Source: Eucommia ulmoides
Lineage: Eukaryota; Streptophyta; Magnoliopsida; Garryales; Eucommiaceae
DNA length: 64,000 bases
NCBI GenBank assembly: GCA_016647705.1
Contig: CM028326.1
Location: forward strand, 43,400,285-43,464,284
Reading direction: 5' to 3'
Positions 1-10,719 of this stretch are shown here, piece after piece. The stretch's first letter is position 1, and every line of letters starts with the position of its first letter. A model generated the notes under the pieces. The model searched no databases, was not told the DNA's origin, and saw only the letters and a list, made by a program, of their open reading frames with translations. Both the position numbers and the translations under genes were made by a program.

Positions 1-502
1 TTTATGTTAATTTCAATCACTCTAAACAAACTTTAAATCGAAATTAGAAATTTTCATATCTTGTTTCACCAAAATAAAATGTACATGGTGAGAGATTTGT
101 ATCATTTAATGGGATGTCACTAGCTTTCAGACGACAAATTCTTATACTCATTAGATCCAAGAGTTCATTACTCTTCACAGTGGGTTGCAAGGATGCAACA
201 GGAATACATTTATCATGTCAACTAAGTAGAGGTTATAGTGGACGGATGCATGCAATACAAAATTCCAATAGTGTGTCAATTGGCCAGAATAATGCCAATA
301 GACACGCCATATGATCTTTAGATGGCGTTGGATCGCTACAGCGAAAAAAATAACCGAATGTAAATTTGAATTTGTTAACACAAGCTTCAAATGACGGCAT
401 GTAAGCATCTCAAAGAAGGTTTTCTTTCCGAAGTTCATACTTACATGAGATGCTAAAGGAAACCTCAATATCAATTAGATATTAAAATGTCTGATGATGA
501 GA
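1..502. other. Flanking DNA without a recognisable gene
   Basis: No motif, splice pattern or repeat that I recognise. Short open frames exist on both strands but have no family resemblance. The stretch ends at the gtaat target duplication (503-507) of the LTR element that follows. Confidence 0.5.
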
Positions 503-507
503 GTAAT

Positions 508-1992
508 TGATGAGTGGTTTACGTACCAACAAATCAAATAATTTTATATTCAAATATTAGTGAGTTTTCAAACATTTGTGTTAGTTTGATGTATTTTTTT
601 GTTGTTTTGTAGGTATATAAATAAATGGAAAAAAATGACCAAAATGAGTATAGGTGTTGTAACTTCAATACCGATTTTGACCACGATTGAATCCTATTTC
701 AGAAAACTCAAAACATGAAAGTTGTATATCTTTGTCTTATATTTCCATAGCCTTTTGAATCACCTCAATTGAAATTCAGACGAGGATGTTACAACCATTT
801 TTCAAAAACCTCGCGCTACAGTAGGAAAGACCCACGTTGTTGCGCAAATAAGCGCAAATTGGCACTACAACTCCAACAAAGTGGCACTACAGTGCAGTTC
901 CTCTACCCCAATATCATCAGTGCCCTTTGGTACTGTAGCTTAAATTATTTTTCACTACAACGTGGGCGTTCTGCCCATTTTTTTAGAAACCCTATCGAAA
1001 CTGCATTGCAACGCCCTTTTGCTCGGACTGTAGCACCGACCTACAGATTTGAACAATCACTAAGGCCATTTTGGATTATTCAGATGAATAGGAAGAGGAG
1101 GAACCAATGGAGAACGAGAACGGGACATAGAGAAGATATGAGATTGAAGATTTGGAACGAAACTTCTCTACAAATCAGATTTAGATTTCTTTCTTCTCCC
1201 TAATTTTGATTTAAATTTGTATTTATAGTATTGTGTTAAACATGTTTACATCTACGAATTTATTAAAAATATTTGTAATGGATTTCATCATATTGAGTTA
1301 AAGTTTTTATCTTGGGAGATTTGAATAACTTTGTATGAATTATGCCTTAGGAATCTACGATTTTGTTAATTGGGTTTCACATTTCAATTATTTGTATTTA
1401 TTTATGCATATTTGTTAATTTATGCGAGAGATAAATTAGATATCATAGATGTACAAGATTATACATTCGAGAGGTGATAATCTTGCATATTGAGACTAGA
1501 GAAATACAACTTATTGTATTGAGTGCAAGAGGCTAGTTGAATTTGGGTAGAGATTTGATGGGTGTGACTTAAAGATTGGATAATTAGTTGAGTTGAATAG
1601 AGATATTAATTCGATTAATTATAGAAATTATCTCACTTGTCATTCGAGAGGTGAAAGTGAGGTTAATTTAGACATCCATGGTTAATGATTGGGCATGAAT
1701 TCAATTAACAAGCTAGAAGAAAAGTATAGTTTAGCAAAGTGATATCAACCCCCCCCCCCTGCGGGAACAATTGTGCATAAGAAGTCCATATTTTATTTTG
1801 CTTTTGATTTTATACGTCTTACAGTTTTATTTTTACAAACCTTAAATTTGGATGCCTAAATAAAATTAGGTTATGATAATCGCAGTACTTAGTAATGCTT
1901 TAAATTAATCCATGTGGATACGATACTCTACTCATCCCATACTATTAAAACTTGATCCGTACACTTGCGGTGTAGCAAAATTATCGCTACCA
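508..1992 (+). repeat. 5' LTR of element A
   Basis: Begins TGATGAGTGG and ends ..CTACCA just before the primer-binding site. The first 250 bases share a backbone with the other Athila-like LTRs of the window (the block around aactccgattgaggtgatt, seen here in a diverged form near 745-785). A TATA-like stretch lies near 1220-1230. A CTACAG motif cluster lies upstream of it. A run of nine to ten C at about 1750-1759 is a local oddity. Confidence 0.85.
805..1045 (+). promoter_or_regulatory. CTACAG/CTGTAG motif cluster in the LTR U3 region
   Basis: Within about 240 bases the hexamer CTACAG, its complement CTGTAG and near forms (CTACAA, gcgctacagt, ggcactacag, gcactacaac) occur many times in both orientations. 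The cluster lies about 300-540 bases from the LTR start, upstream of the TATA-like stretch. This is the same position at which other LTRs in this window carry CCTAGG palindromes. A regulatory role is inference; the repetition is seen directly. Confidence 0.55.
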
Positions 1993-1997
1993 AGTTT

Positions 1998-2020
1998 TCG
2001 GCGTCGTTACCGGGGATTGG
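1998..2020 (+). other. Primer-binding site, tRNA-Asp type (element A)
   Basis: The stretch reads close to TGGCGCCGTTGCCGGGGAT, the complement of the 3' end of plant tRNA-Asp that Athila-clade elements use as primer. It sits six bases after the 5' LTR, the usual spacing. Confidence 0.8.
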
Positions 2021-2131
2021 TTTTGGATTGTTGTTAATATTGTGAATAAGTAACTTGATTTTAATTTAGGCATTTATTGTTGTTTCTAATTTTTGTTATT
2101 GAATTTTGTCTGTATTGCAAGGTACTTGAAG

Positions 2132-2458
2132 ATGTTTAATCAACAGGTCCTCTTGCAATTTTCTCAACAAGATTCTGAGTCGTTCTATTGTACTTGGGAA
2201 CAATACAATGAGTTGCTTATTTGGTTCCCCAATCATGGTTTCCCAAATGAATGTCAAGTACTAAACTTCCTCGACGGGTTACAACCCGCAACAAGAACTT
2301 GGGTGGAAAGAGGAAGTGGTACCACCTCTTTTCACGACCTAACCATGGACAAAGCTTATTTGTTCATGGAAGACATAACCAATTTTGACTATCAGAGTTG
2401 GAGTTATTCCACAAGTTCCCAAAGCTTGGGAGATAGTTCTAACATTTCGGCACCATAG
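2132..2458 (+). pseudogene. Gag-like remnant of element A
   Basis: A short frame resembling the middle of Athila-type Gag. It has an N-terminal block with W.QYN.L....PNHGF, then a FLDGL block, then WVERGSGTTSF and a Y.FMEDI segment that match the GL....R...D...GG....T.EEA..L.E pattern of that family. The same block (WVERGNGTTSF, then a YWLLEDM segment) recurs on the minus strand near 41.7 kb in another non-autonomous element, so it is a shared family feature and not a chance ORF. Treated as a fossil. Confidence 0.65.
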
Positions 2459-2595
2459 TTTGATACCCCACTTTATCAAGCGAAGTCTTCTTTTACCCTT
2501 GAAAACCTTAAAGACCTACTTGCCCAATTTATGGAGGAAATAAGACAATTTTCAATGGAAACAAGGCAAAGATCATAGGAGACAAAAGCAAAATC

Positions 2596-2970
2596 TTGTC
2601 TACCTATGAAGATTTTATTACTTGGGCAGAGGAGATAAGGCTCCGTATAGAGAAGAGGGAGAGGATAGAGACTGTTCAGGATTTACAAGTTGAATCTCCA
2701 TTCAACTCTATTGATTCCATGACAATGGTGGTAGAAATAAGAGACACACAAGCCACATTCATATGTGAAAGCTACCATGAGGAACCTCATACAAGCGAGA
2801 TAAACTTGGGTATGTTTTATGACGATGATTCGAATGAGGAGACAACTCAAGAATTGATCGACGATGAAGGATCACAAGATGATAATTGTGAGTCTTCACC
2901 ATTTGAGATCCAAATTGTGATGCCCCCATCGGTCAAAGACAATCATATTTATGAGGATCTGATGTGGCTC
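2596..2970 (+). pseudogene. Second protein remnant of element A, acidic
   Basis: A frame rich in D and E with a SYHEEPHTS segment. The corresponding protein of the element at 33.7-43.4 kb has SYHEEPKTSGRYLGE, and both copies then contain an MWLTC block (here immediately before the solo LTR insertion). I do not recognise a domain beyond its link to the gag-like remnant. The shared segments suggest a protein specific to this non-autonomous family. Confidence 0.5.
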
Positions 2971-2976
2971 ACTTGT

Positions 2977-4390
2977 TGGTAGCATGTAAATCACATCCCT
3001 ACTTTCACCGCAAGTGTACGGGTCAAGTTTTAGTATCAAATTGGAAGAGTAAGGATTGTCGTATCCATAGGGATTGGATTAGATGGTCGTTGAGTACCGC
3101 GATTGTTATAACCGGATTTTATCTAGGCGACTCTATTCATAATTTTCTTAATAATATTATACTAAACTAAATTAACTATTTAATCTATAATACTAATATA
3201 ACATTTTTGGGATTTTATTGTCTAGGGATTAACTTCATTCACTTAAACGTGTTCGATTCAATCTAGTTTACATTAACGACATTCAAATCTATCCAACAAT
3301 CTAGGTATCGAAATCTTAAACACTACCTCTCACGAGTGTAAAGTGACTGAATATGTGACTTCGCATCAACGCCGAAGTCCCCCTCAATGTCTATACGACA
3401 CTAGGTCACATGAGTCTTACTCCAACCTCACGGATTGCACACTTTCTAACGCCCTCCTAGGTCATTAGATCGTCACGTTGTATTTAAATCCTAGTCCGAA
3501 TTCGAGGTTACCTCTCTCGAGTTTCAAACCCCGTATTCTTTATATATCATAACAAGCATATAAACATGGAAAAACAGTAAACCCAATCGGATAAACATGA
3601 ACCACCGTTAACAAAATATCGATTTATTCAAATAACATTTTCGCGGATTACATCAAGCCCTAGACAAATATGTTTAGTTTTTCATGGCCATAACCATATA
3701 TATAATGAAATACAAACTAAACATATACAAAACATCCAACCAATCTAAGAATAAAAGAGAAAAACGAGGAGACTAGCCGTTATCCGAAGAACCGTCGCTA
3801 AAACTGCTCCGAGATCGCTTCCGCCTTCTTGGCCTTGTGATCTTCTCTTGGTTGGATGGGTTTAGAGCTCTCAAAAACCATTCCCAAAATGTTCTAAGTG
3901 TGGGGAGAAAGAGGGAATGATATAGGGATCCAAAATATCAAGAAAATATCCCAAAATATCTATTATGTCTATTGTCAGACCACCACGATGGTGGGATCAC
4001 CACTGCAGCAGTGGAAATACAGAGAGTTTAGCAACTTTCTATATTTTCACTGCAGCGGCGGTGGGGTCACCGTTGCAGCAGTGACACCCTTTCGTAGTTT
4101 GGCTGTAACGTTCTTGTCCGAACTCCGATTGAGGTGATTCAAAAACCCATGGAAAGATAAGACAAACATATACAACTTCCATCTTTTGAGTTTTTCCAAA
4201 ATTGAATCAAATAATTATAAAAAATGGCCTTGAAGTTACTGCACCTATACCGACTTTGCTTCTTTTCACCCATTTATTCAAAAACCTATAAAACAATACA
4301 AAAACATATTAAATTAACAAAAGTTCTTGAAAACATACAAATATTTGAATCTAAAAGTACTTAATTTGTTTGTAAATAAATCACTCATCA
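2977..4390 (-). mobile_element. Solo LTR, Athila-like, inserted in element A
   Basis: A single LTR (minus orientation: TGATGAGTGATT at 4390 down to ..CTACCA at 2977) is flanked by a perfect 5-bp duplication, cttgt, at 2972-2976 and 4391-4395. No internal region is present, so this is a solo LTR left by LTR-LTR recombination. The target is element A's coding remnant; the paralogous unfilled site can be read near 41,130-41,160, where the same MWLTC block runs on without an insertion. The LTR carries the common backbone block (aactccgattgaggtgatt at about 4120) and a CTGCAG-based motif cluster at 3960-4090. Confidence 0.88.
3960..4090. promoter_or_regulatory. CTGCAG-based palindrome cluster in solo LTR
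   Basis: Contains CCACTGCAGCAGTGG, cactgcagcggcggtgggg and gttgcagcagtg within 130 bases. These are near-palindromes centred on CTGCAG. They occupy the position used by CCTAGG palindromes in sister LTRs. Function unknown. Confidence 0.5.
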
Positions 4391-4395
4391 CTTGT

Positions 4396-6275
4396 CCTTC
4401 ACCGCTTCTAGCAAAATTTATTTAGGCTCACCAAGCACATACAACAGAGCCGAGTCATGTTGAGAGTATGTTCCTAACACTACCACGTCTCACTAAAATT
4501 GAGGGCATTGAAAATCAAGACCCACTTGTTGTGTTGTATGACACATATTATGGGCAGAAGTCGCTCTTTGACGAGTCCTTCTCCATTGTTAAGCTAAGGA
4601 CATTAAACGAAGTGTTTCTTGGGAGGCAACCTAAGTTTTCAAAATAATAGATCCTAAGGATACAATCTATGGAAGAAAACCCCACACCCGGCACCTTACC
4701 CAGAGCATCACCGTCGACCAAACTAGGAGGCAAGATTGTATTGCCTCCCCAATATGTGTTCTTATTCCCTTGTGTTTAATCTAAATACATACTTTACTTT
4801 ATGTTTGGGGGTGGGAAACATGTTGGATTATGTTAGTTTGGGTTAGGGAATGCTTGTGTATATGACTTGTCTTTGTATAACCTGTGTTCTTGTGGCCGTG
4901 TTTTAGTTTATTTTCTTTAGGTTGTTTGAATAAATTATGAGTTTTTTTAGGTTAAATAACTTAAAATCGATGATGAGTATAGATACTTGATGTTCTCTTA
5001 GGTATTTTGAAATGCATGTCATTGAGATTTCTACGTGCTTGACTCGTATTGATTGAAATTCACTTTTAACTCATTACACTTGAGTACCTTGAATCACAAT
5101 CACTTGGCCTTTTTGGGTACTTGGAAAACATTTATGTGCTTTAGGTAGACTTTGACATCTCGTGAACACTAGGACCCATTTGAGTGAAACTCGAGGCGAA
5201 ATACTACGTTATGTGTGATTGGAGATATGATTTAGGCATTCTTTTTAGACCATTTGGGCCTTTGAAGCTAACCTTGAAAAATTGTTTATCATTTGTTACC
5301 CTTGTTGAGCCTTATTTGCCTAATTCTTTCATTACCCACATTTGTGCATCCACCCCACTAAATATATTTCCGCTTCCTAAACATATCACTTATTGGCATT
5401 GTTGCATGGATCCTTGAGCGAAAGGACTAGCATGGGCTGTATTTGGAAAGTCATAGGTGGAATAAGTTGTGTATTTCATTTTGTTTTTGAATTATTTATG
5501 TTGTAAAAAAAAAAAAAAAAAAAAAAACAAGAAAAAAAACAAAACAAAACGTTGTAGTATAGTGGTGAGTTTTCTTGCCTGTCACCTTGTGTTTCCTGCA
5601 ACATTGAGGACAATGTTGATTTTGAGTTTGGGGGTATGGTTCTCACCTATTTTGAAAAGAAAAAAAAAACAAATATCAATTTTTTTTGGTTTGTTTTTGA
5701 ATAATATTTTGTGGATTCGATTGAAAGAAAACATTTGATGAAAGGGGAAGTTGGTGAAATTGTTTCTTGAAAATCTTGCAAGATCCATGAGTTGCAATAC
5801 ATGCCTAAAGTGATTTGAGCCTAAAAATGACATTTTCATCTACCTTTTACCCTAGCCATACATTATAACCCGCAAAGTCCTTTGATCTCCAATAACATAT
5901 GTACCTACATAATTAGTGGAGAGTGACAAAAAAAATGAACTAATGGTTGTTCTTAAATTCACAATCTAGAAAGTGTACATTGTCTCCTTAGCACATAAAT
6001 TTATTCGGAACTTGTTTGGTTGGGTGAGAGTGATTGTGCACGCACTTACACATCAAGAGTCTTGAGTGAATTGAAATTGATACTTAAAGTTGAAATTCGA
6101 GATAATCTCAATGTGTGCATTCCATTTTAGCTTAGAGCATCTTGTGGTTGCAGAGATTCTTGTACGGTTATTGATTCGATATGAAACTCACAATTTCATC
6201 ATTAGCTTTTAGTATTTGATTTGTATTTTATTTTCTTTTGCTTGAGGACAAGCAAACGTTTACGTTTGGGGGTAT
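4396..6275 (+). other. 3' internal region of element A
   Basis: Holds a short stretch (about 4487-4600) that reads NQDPLVVLYDTYYGQKSLFD in one frame, matching NQDPYVVLFNTYYWHKPLFD in the element at 33.7-43.4 kb. Next come the family motif attaaacgaagtgtttcttgggaggcaac (4594-4630), long non-coding sequence, an A-run (about 5504-5527), and the segment cttgaggacaagcaaacg just before the purine tract tttgggggtat (6264-6274). The cgcttcttgggaggcaac motif and the gaggacaagcaa motif are common downstream of coding regions in Athila-type elements. Confidence 0.6.
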
Positions 6276-7137
6276 TGGATGAGTGGTTTATGTACCAACA
6301 AATCAAATACTTTTAGATTAAAATATTTGTGAGTTTTCAAGCATTTGTGTTAGTTTGATTTATTTTTGTGTTGTTTTGTAGGTATATAAATAAATAGGAG
6401 AAAAGGTCCAAAATGAGTGTAAGTGTTTTAATTTCAATACCGATTTTGACCACGATGCAATCCTATTTTTGAATAACTCAAAATATGAAAGTTGTAGATA
6501 TATATCATATATCTATGAATTTGTTGAAAAGATTATTCATGGATTTCATCATATTGAGTTAAAGTTTTTTATCTAGGAGGATTGGAATAACTTTGTATGA
6601 ACTATGCCTTGAGAATCTAAGATTTTGTTAATTGGATTTCATGTTTCAATCATTTGTATTTCTTTATGTGTATTCGGTAATTTATGCGAGAAATAAATTA
6701 GATATCATAGATGTGCAAGATTTGGCATTTGAGATGTGATAATCTTTCATATTGAGACTAGAGAAATACAACCCTTATTATATTGAGTGTGAGAGGCTAG
6801 TATAATTTGGGTAGCCATTTAATGGGTGAGACTTAAAGATTGGATAATTAGTTGAGTTGAATAGATATATTAATTTGATTAATTATACAAATTATCTCAC
6901 TTGCCATTCGAGATGTGGAAGTATGGTTAATTTAGACACCCATAGTTAATGATTAGGCATGAATTCAATTAGAAAAAACATAGTTTAGCAAAGTGATGTC
7001 AAACCCCCCTAGAACAATTGTGCATAGGAAGTCCATATTTTATTTTGCTTTTGATTTTATATTTGTTAAAGTTTTATTTTTACAAACCTTAAATTTGGAC
7101 GCCTAAATAAAGTTAGGTTACAATAATCGCGGTACCA
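6276..7137 (+). repeat. 3' LTR of element A
   Basis: Starts with tggatgagtggttta after the purine tract and follows the 5' LTR through the gaattatctcacttg region. It ends at ..ggtacca, followed by the gtaat duplication. It is markedly shorter than the 5' LTR. Confidence 0.8.
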
Positions 7138-7779
7138 GTAATGTTTAATGTTTTCGTATTGGTGAATTGTAGTTTAATTATGTATTTCTTTTTAAGTATA
7201 ATGTATCATTTCTACGTTAAATTATAATAACGCTACTTCTACCAAACAATTGACTTTCTCTATTCATTTAAATTCCAAAAACACACATACAATAACAAAG
7301 GTTTATAATACTATAACAATACGTAAAAAGAAACAGATAGTCCATTACAAAGAATATTTTTAATTATTTCATTTATTCTAAAATTATTTTTAATAATTCA
7401 GAAAAATCCTTTTTAAAAAAAAAAAAAAAAAAAAAATTAATATTTTTTTTAAATAATTTAATGTTACAAAATAATTATAATTTATATATAATTTGTAATT
7501 TTAAAATATTAAAAAAAATAAAAATTCGACATATATATATATTAATAACATCTTAATTTTCTAATTATTATTTTTAAAAAATTACATGTAACAAAATAAT
7601 TATAAATCACACCAATAATTTAAAAAAATAATTACAAAAAAATTGTTAAAAAAATAATAAATTTTATTAAATCATGGATCAATGAAGAAAATACAAATCG
7701 ATTCAAAATATCTGGCAACCCGTTTAATTTGTATATGTAATTTTTAATTTCCAAATATAAAACAAATTATCTCTCTCTT

Positions 7780-7815
<36 letters not shown>

Positions 7816-7912
7816 ATCTTTAACCATATATATTTTTTTTTTTAATTTAACCGATGATGTGGATGGGGGTGGGGGAAGGGAAAGGGGGTTGCCACGATAG
7901 CAATCCTATTTT

Positions 7913-7941
7913 TAAAATCGACCTTCCAAAGGCCGATTTTA
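7913..7941. repeat. 29-base inverted repeat
   Basis: TAAAATCG..CCTT..AAGG..CGATTTTA around a short centre, with a single a/c mismatch in the arms. Could fold as a tight hairpin. No family assigned. Confidence 0.6.
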
Positions 7942-8311
7942 GATTAACAAAATTAAAGTGGTTGAAACGAGCCTTACAAAGGCAGGAAAGACCCCATCTC
8001 GTAAATAAGTTAAAAAGAGACCAATTTTGGTGATTTTCAATCTTTTGGGACCCAAATAAGTAAAGAGCTAAGGTAACGTAAGGTAAGGAAATAAGAGAGA
8101 ATAAAAAAAATAAAAAAAATAGGAAATAAGGTAAGGAAAAAGAAAAAATACTGAAATATGAGAAAATACAAAATAAAAAAGGCAAAAATATAGAAGACGT
8201 TTATATATAAGTTAATTTAGAGAATCAATCTGGACTGCTCTTTGTGGATGATATAAAGAGTGGCTGAGATTTGCTTAGAAGGTTTATGTACGTCATGTTT
8301 TATTAAATAGA

Positions 8312-8412
8312 TTTCCATAATATATCAAGCAAAACAATGCAACAATATTTATCACATAACAACTTAAATTATGGGGAGCTAAGTGCCATAAAAATTTCAT
8401 GAGCGTAAAATT
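8312..8412 (+). repeat. Direct repeat, copy 1
   Basis: About 100 bases beginning tttccataatatat and including aacttaaattatggggagc. It matches 9548-9645 at roughly 80 per cent by eye. The two copies lie about 1.24 kb apart in the same orientation. Confidence 0.6.
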
Positions 8413-9547
8413 CCTCATTCTTTCACAATCAAAGACCAAATTCCCTTATCTTAAAACATGAAGTCCTGAATGAAATATCAAGAAATCAGTGAGGGTATAA
8501 ATTATATTTAGATCTCTCATTTATTTCGCTTTTTTATTTTTATTTTTTATACCCAAAATAAAAATAAAATAAAATAAAAGGCAGAAGAATAGAAAATCAT
8601 GTTTGCCACCGTCACACTACTAGTGCCTCTAGCCACTGTCGTCTTTCTCTCTCTCTCTCTTTTACATAAGTAGCATTACTGACCATAGAACTCCAATCCA
8701 TCCACCACTTTCAACTAGCTACTCTGAGAGACATCGCTACCTCTGTCTGAGATTTGAGCCATCCACCATTGCCAACCCGCAACAACTCCAGTCATTAGAC
8801 ACACTATTACGGCCTCCTCATCTCAAATTGATCCACCCATGAACTTCTAACCCTCAACACTCGTCATGACCACCTCCTTTATCTCAGATCAAAGCTTGTG
8901 TTGGAAAAAATAGCTCTAATAAATAAAATCTTTCAATTCCTCTTTGTTCATATATAGTTACTTAGGCATGACTATGGCGTTGATGGTGGATTGCGGCTTG
9001 ATAAGGATAGAAGATAAAGACGTTTAGAGAGAGGACAACGGTGGTTGCTGGTGGGGTGGACCACGAAAGGTAACGAGTTGGTTGGGTTTGCCAATTTGAG
9101 TTTGTTAAAGAGCAAGAAAATGGAAAAGAAAAAGGAAAGATAAAATTATTCAAAATACATACAGTTTTGGTTTCACTGAATGACACAATAGTAATTATGC
9201 TAGGAGTTTTTTCTTCTTCTTTTTTTTTTCTTTATTTATTTACTTTTTAATTTTTTTTAATTAAAATAATTAAGTATAAAATAACCATTTTACTCTTTTT
9301 CTTTCGACAATGAGTTTTCTTGGTAGTTCAAATATGTAAAGGGAGTGTCATTAGATTTTTAAGAAATGACAAGGGATGTGAGTTGCATATAGGAAATAAA
9401 CTTTTGAAAAAATAGAAAGAATTGATGGAGAAATAAATTTTTATTGTAATGATACATTTTCTCGTTTAATATTCACGTAAAATGTGCAACTAAAATCTGT
9501 TGAAAAAATATGTTTGAAAAATAAAAATGAACTGTTTTATAATATAA

Positions 9548-9645
9548 ATTCCATAATATATGGAGCAAAACAATATATCGATATTTATCACATGGAAACT
9601 TAAATTACGGGGATCTAAGTGTCATTAAAATTTTGTGGGCAAAAG
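9548..9645 (+). repeat. Direct repeat, copy 2
   Basis: Partner of 8312-8412 (aacttaaattacggggatc here). Together they could be the ends of a short, decayed element, but no primer-binding site or other hallmark is visible between them. Confidence 0.55.
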
Positions 9646-9760
9646 ACAAAAGTTATGTAGCAATATTACATAAAGAGAAACCCTAGAAAGACCCCCCTAA
9701 ATTTATTCTGCCTTCTCTTAATACAATTATCAGTATTATAATAACAATGAGAACAACTCC

Positions 9761-10487
9761 CTATGGGGGTGTGTGCTTGTTGTTGGCACCAGATCTTGGA
9801 TAGTCATTTAGCTCCATAGTCATCCTTCCAGAAATACCCTTCACTTCCCAGATTTGCTCCGTGTCTGCCTGTTTTTCGAAAACATTGCATTAAAGGACTT
9901 ACCTTTTATTTAATTTCATATTGCATTACTGGATTTACATTTTGCTTAATTTCACATTGGATGCTTAAAGAACATTGAAATTGAAAAAATAAAAATAAAA
10001 AAATTACCATGTTCATGTTTTCTGAAATTTGATGTTCTTTATATTCATGCATAGTCAGACTCCTGGCACCTACAAAATAAAATTAAAATAAAAAAGCATA
10101 ATCGTTAGAACCAAGTAAAAGAAGAAACTGATGGAGAACTATTTTGGCGAATAGTTTGGAGATCACAAACTACAATTCGGAAACATGCATTTCGACAGTC
10201 CATTTATAATATTGGAGAAAAATCCTTAAAGTTCAAAAAAAGAATAAGTGAGAAAATATTGACATCGTGTTTGGTTCAATGTAAAGAAATCTCATTTTGA
10301 TAGAATAGAATTGAATTTCGAATGGACGTCCATATAAATTTTGATTCTATTCTATCGAAATTCAATTTCATTATCTTCAATCAAACATGGAGTTTTGAAG
10401 GATTAATTATTAACTTGTAACTTGGGTTGCAAGAAGGAGAGAGAGGCACAAAAAGAGCAATAGTAGGGGATGAGGAGTGGTTGCCAT
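9761..10487 (-). CDS. Secreted PSY-type tyrosine-sulfated peptide precursor, 3 exons
   Basis: Three exons on the minus strand: 10487-10415, 10069-10008 and 9868-9761 (stop TAG at 9763-9761). Both introns (10414-10070 and 10007-9869) have GT..AG ends, and the phases join without a break (phase 1, then phase 0), giving about 80 residues. Exon 1 is a clear signal peptide: MATTPHPLLLLFLCLSLLLA, then TQVTS. The middle is hydrophilic (ARSLTMHEYKE..). The C-terminus is GRMTMELNDYPRSGANNKHT followed by PP. The DY-x4-AN-x-K-H-x-P pattern aligns with the mature PSY1 peptide (DYGDPSANPKHDP). In PSY precursors the tyrosine after D is sulfated by a Golgi tyrosylprotein sulfotransferase, and the peptide is released to the apoplast to signal through PSY receptors. 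The ATG at 10487 has G at +4 and starts the signal peptide exactly. The family assignment is mine, from the motif. The exons are all too short for simple ORF searches. Neighbours are only repeats. Confidence 0.8.
10264..10390. mobile_element. MITE-like palindrome in intron 1 of the peptide gene
   Basis: About 127 bases with inverted ends (tgtttggtt at 10268 and its near complement aatcaaacat at 10378-10387). The inner palindrome has GATAGAATAGAAT and AATGGAC pairing with GTCCAT and ATTCTATTCTATC. It could fold as one long hairpin. The TGTTTGGTT end resembles Tourist-type (PIF/Harbinger) MITEs, but a clear TWA duplication is not obvious. It lies wholly inside the first intron. Confidence 0.6.
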
Positions 10488-10570
10488 TGCCCTTGACAAT
10501 CTTTGTGTTGTAATTGCTGTGGAAGTTTGTTTGTTTGTTTCAAGTACTTATAAAGATATACAAGTCTCCA

Positions 10571-10577
10571 TTTTATA
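10571..10577 (-). promoter_or_regulatory. Putative TATA box of the peptide gene
   Basis: Reads TATAAAA on the minus strand about 84-90 bases upstream of the start codon, a sensible distance for a short 5' leader. Inference from position only. Confidence 0.45.
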
Positions 10578-10719
10578 TCCTTTTTTCACTGTGGACATTA
10601 TGGGTTGTCTGCATTACTCAATTTTGGCAATCAAATCACCAAAGTCAAAAGGTTTTAGCAATAGTGAAGTTTGTCTCAAGGGTTTCAATCCACACCAATC
10701 GATGAATTGAAATTTCATA

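Larger units (their letters stand above)
508..7137 (+). mobile_element. Non-autonomous Athila-like LTR element (element A)
   Basis: Two related LTRs (508-1992 and 6276-7137) flank an internal region and are bounded by a perfect 5-bp duplication, gtaat, at 503-507 and 7138-7142. A primer-binding site resembling the complement of the plant tRNA-Asp 3' end follows the 5' LTR at about 1998-2020, and a purine tract (about 6262-6275) precedes the 3' LTR. These are Athila-clade hallmarks. The internal region has gag-like remnants (2132-2458, 2596-2970, and a further piece near 4487-4600). No protease, reverse transcriptase or integrase is visible, so it probably moved using enzymes from another copy. 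It looks broken and old: the LTRs differ in length and sequence. A solo LTR sits inside it (2977-4390). Confidence 0.85.
7143..9760. other. AT-rich intergenic DNA downstream of the peptide gene
   Basis: No gene recognised. Contains an AT-rich tract (7150-7840), a CT/AT microsatellite (about 7772-7814), a 29-base near-perfect inverted repeat at 7913-7941, and two copies of a roughly 100-base direct repeat (8312-8412 and 9548-9645). Confidence 0.5.
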
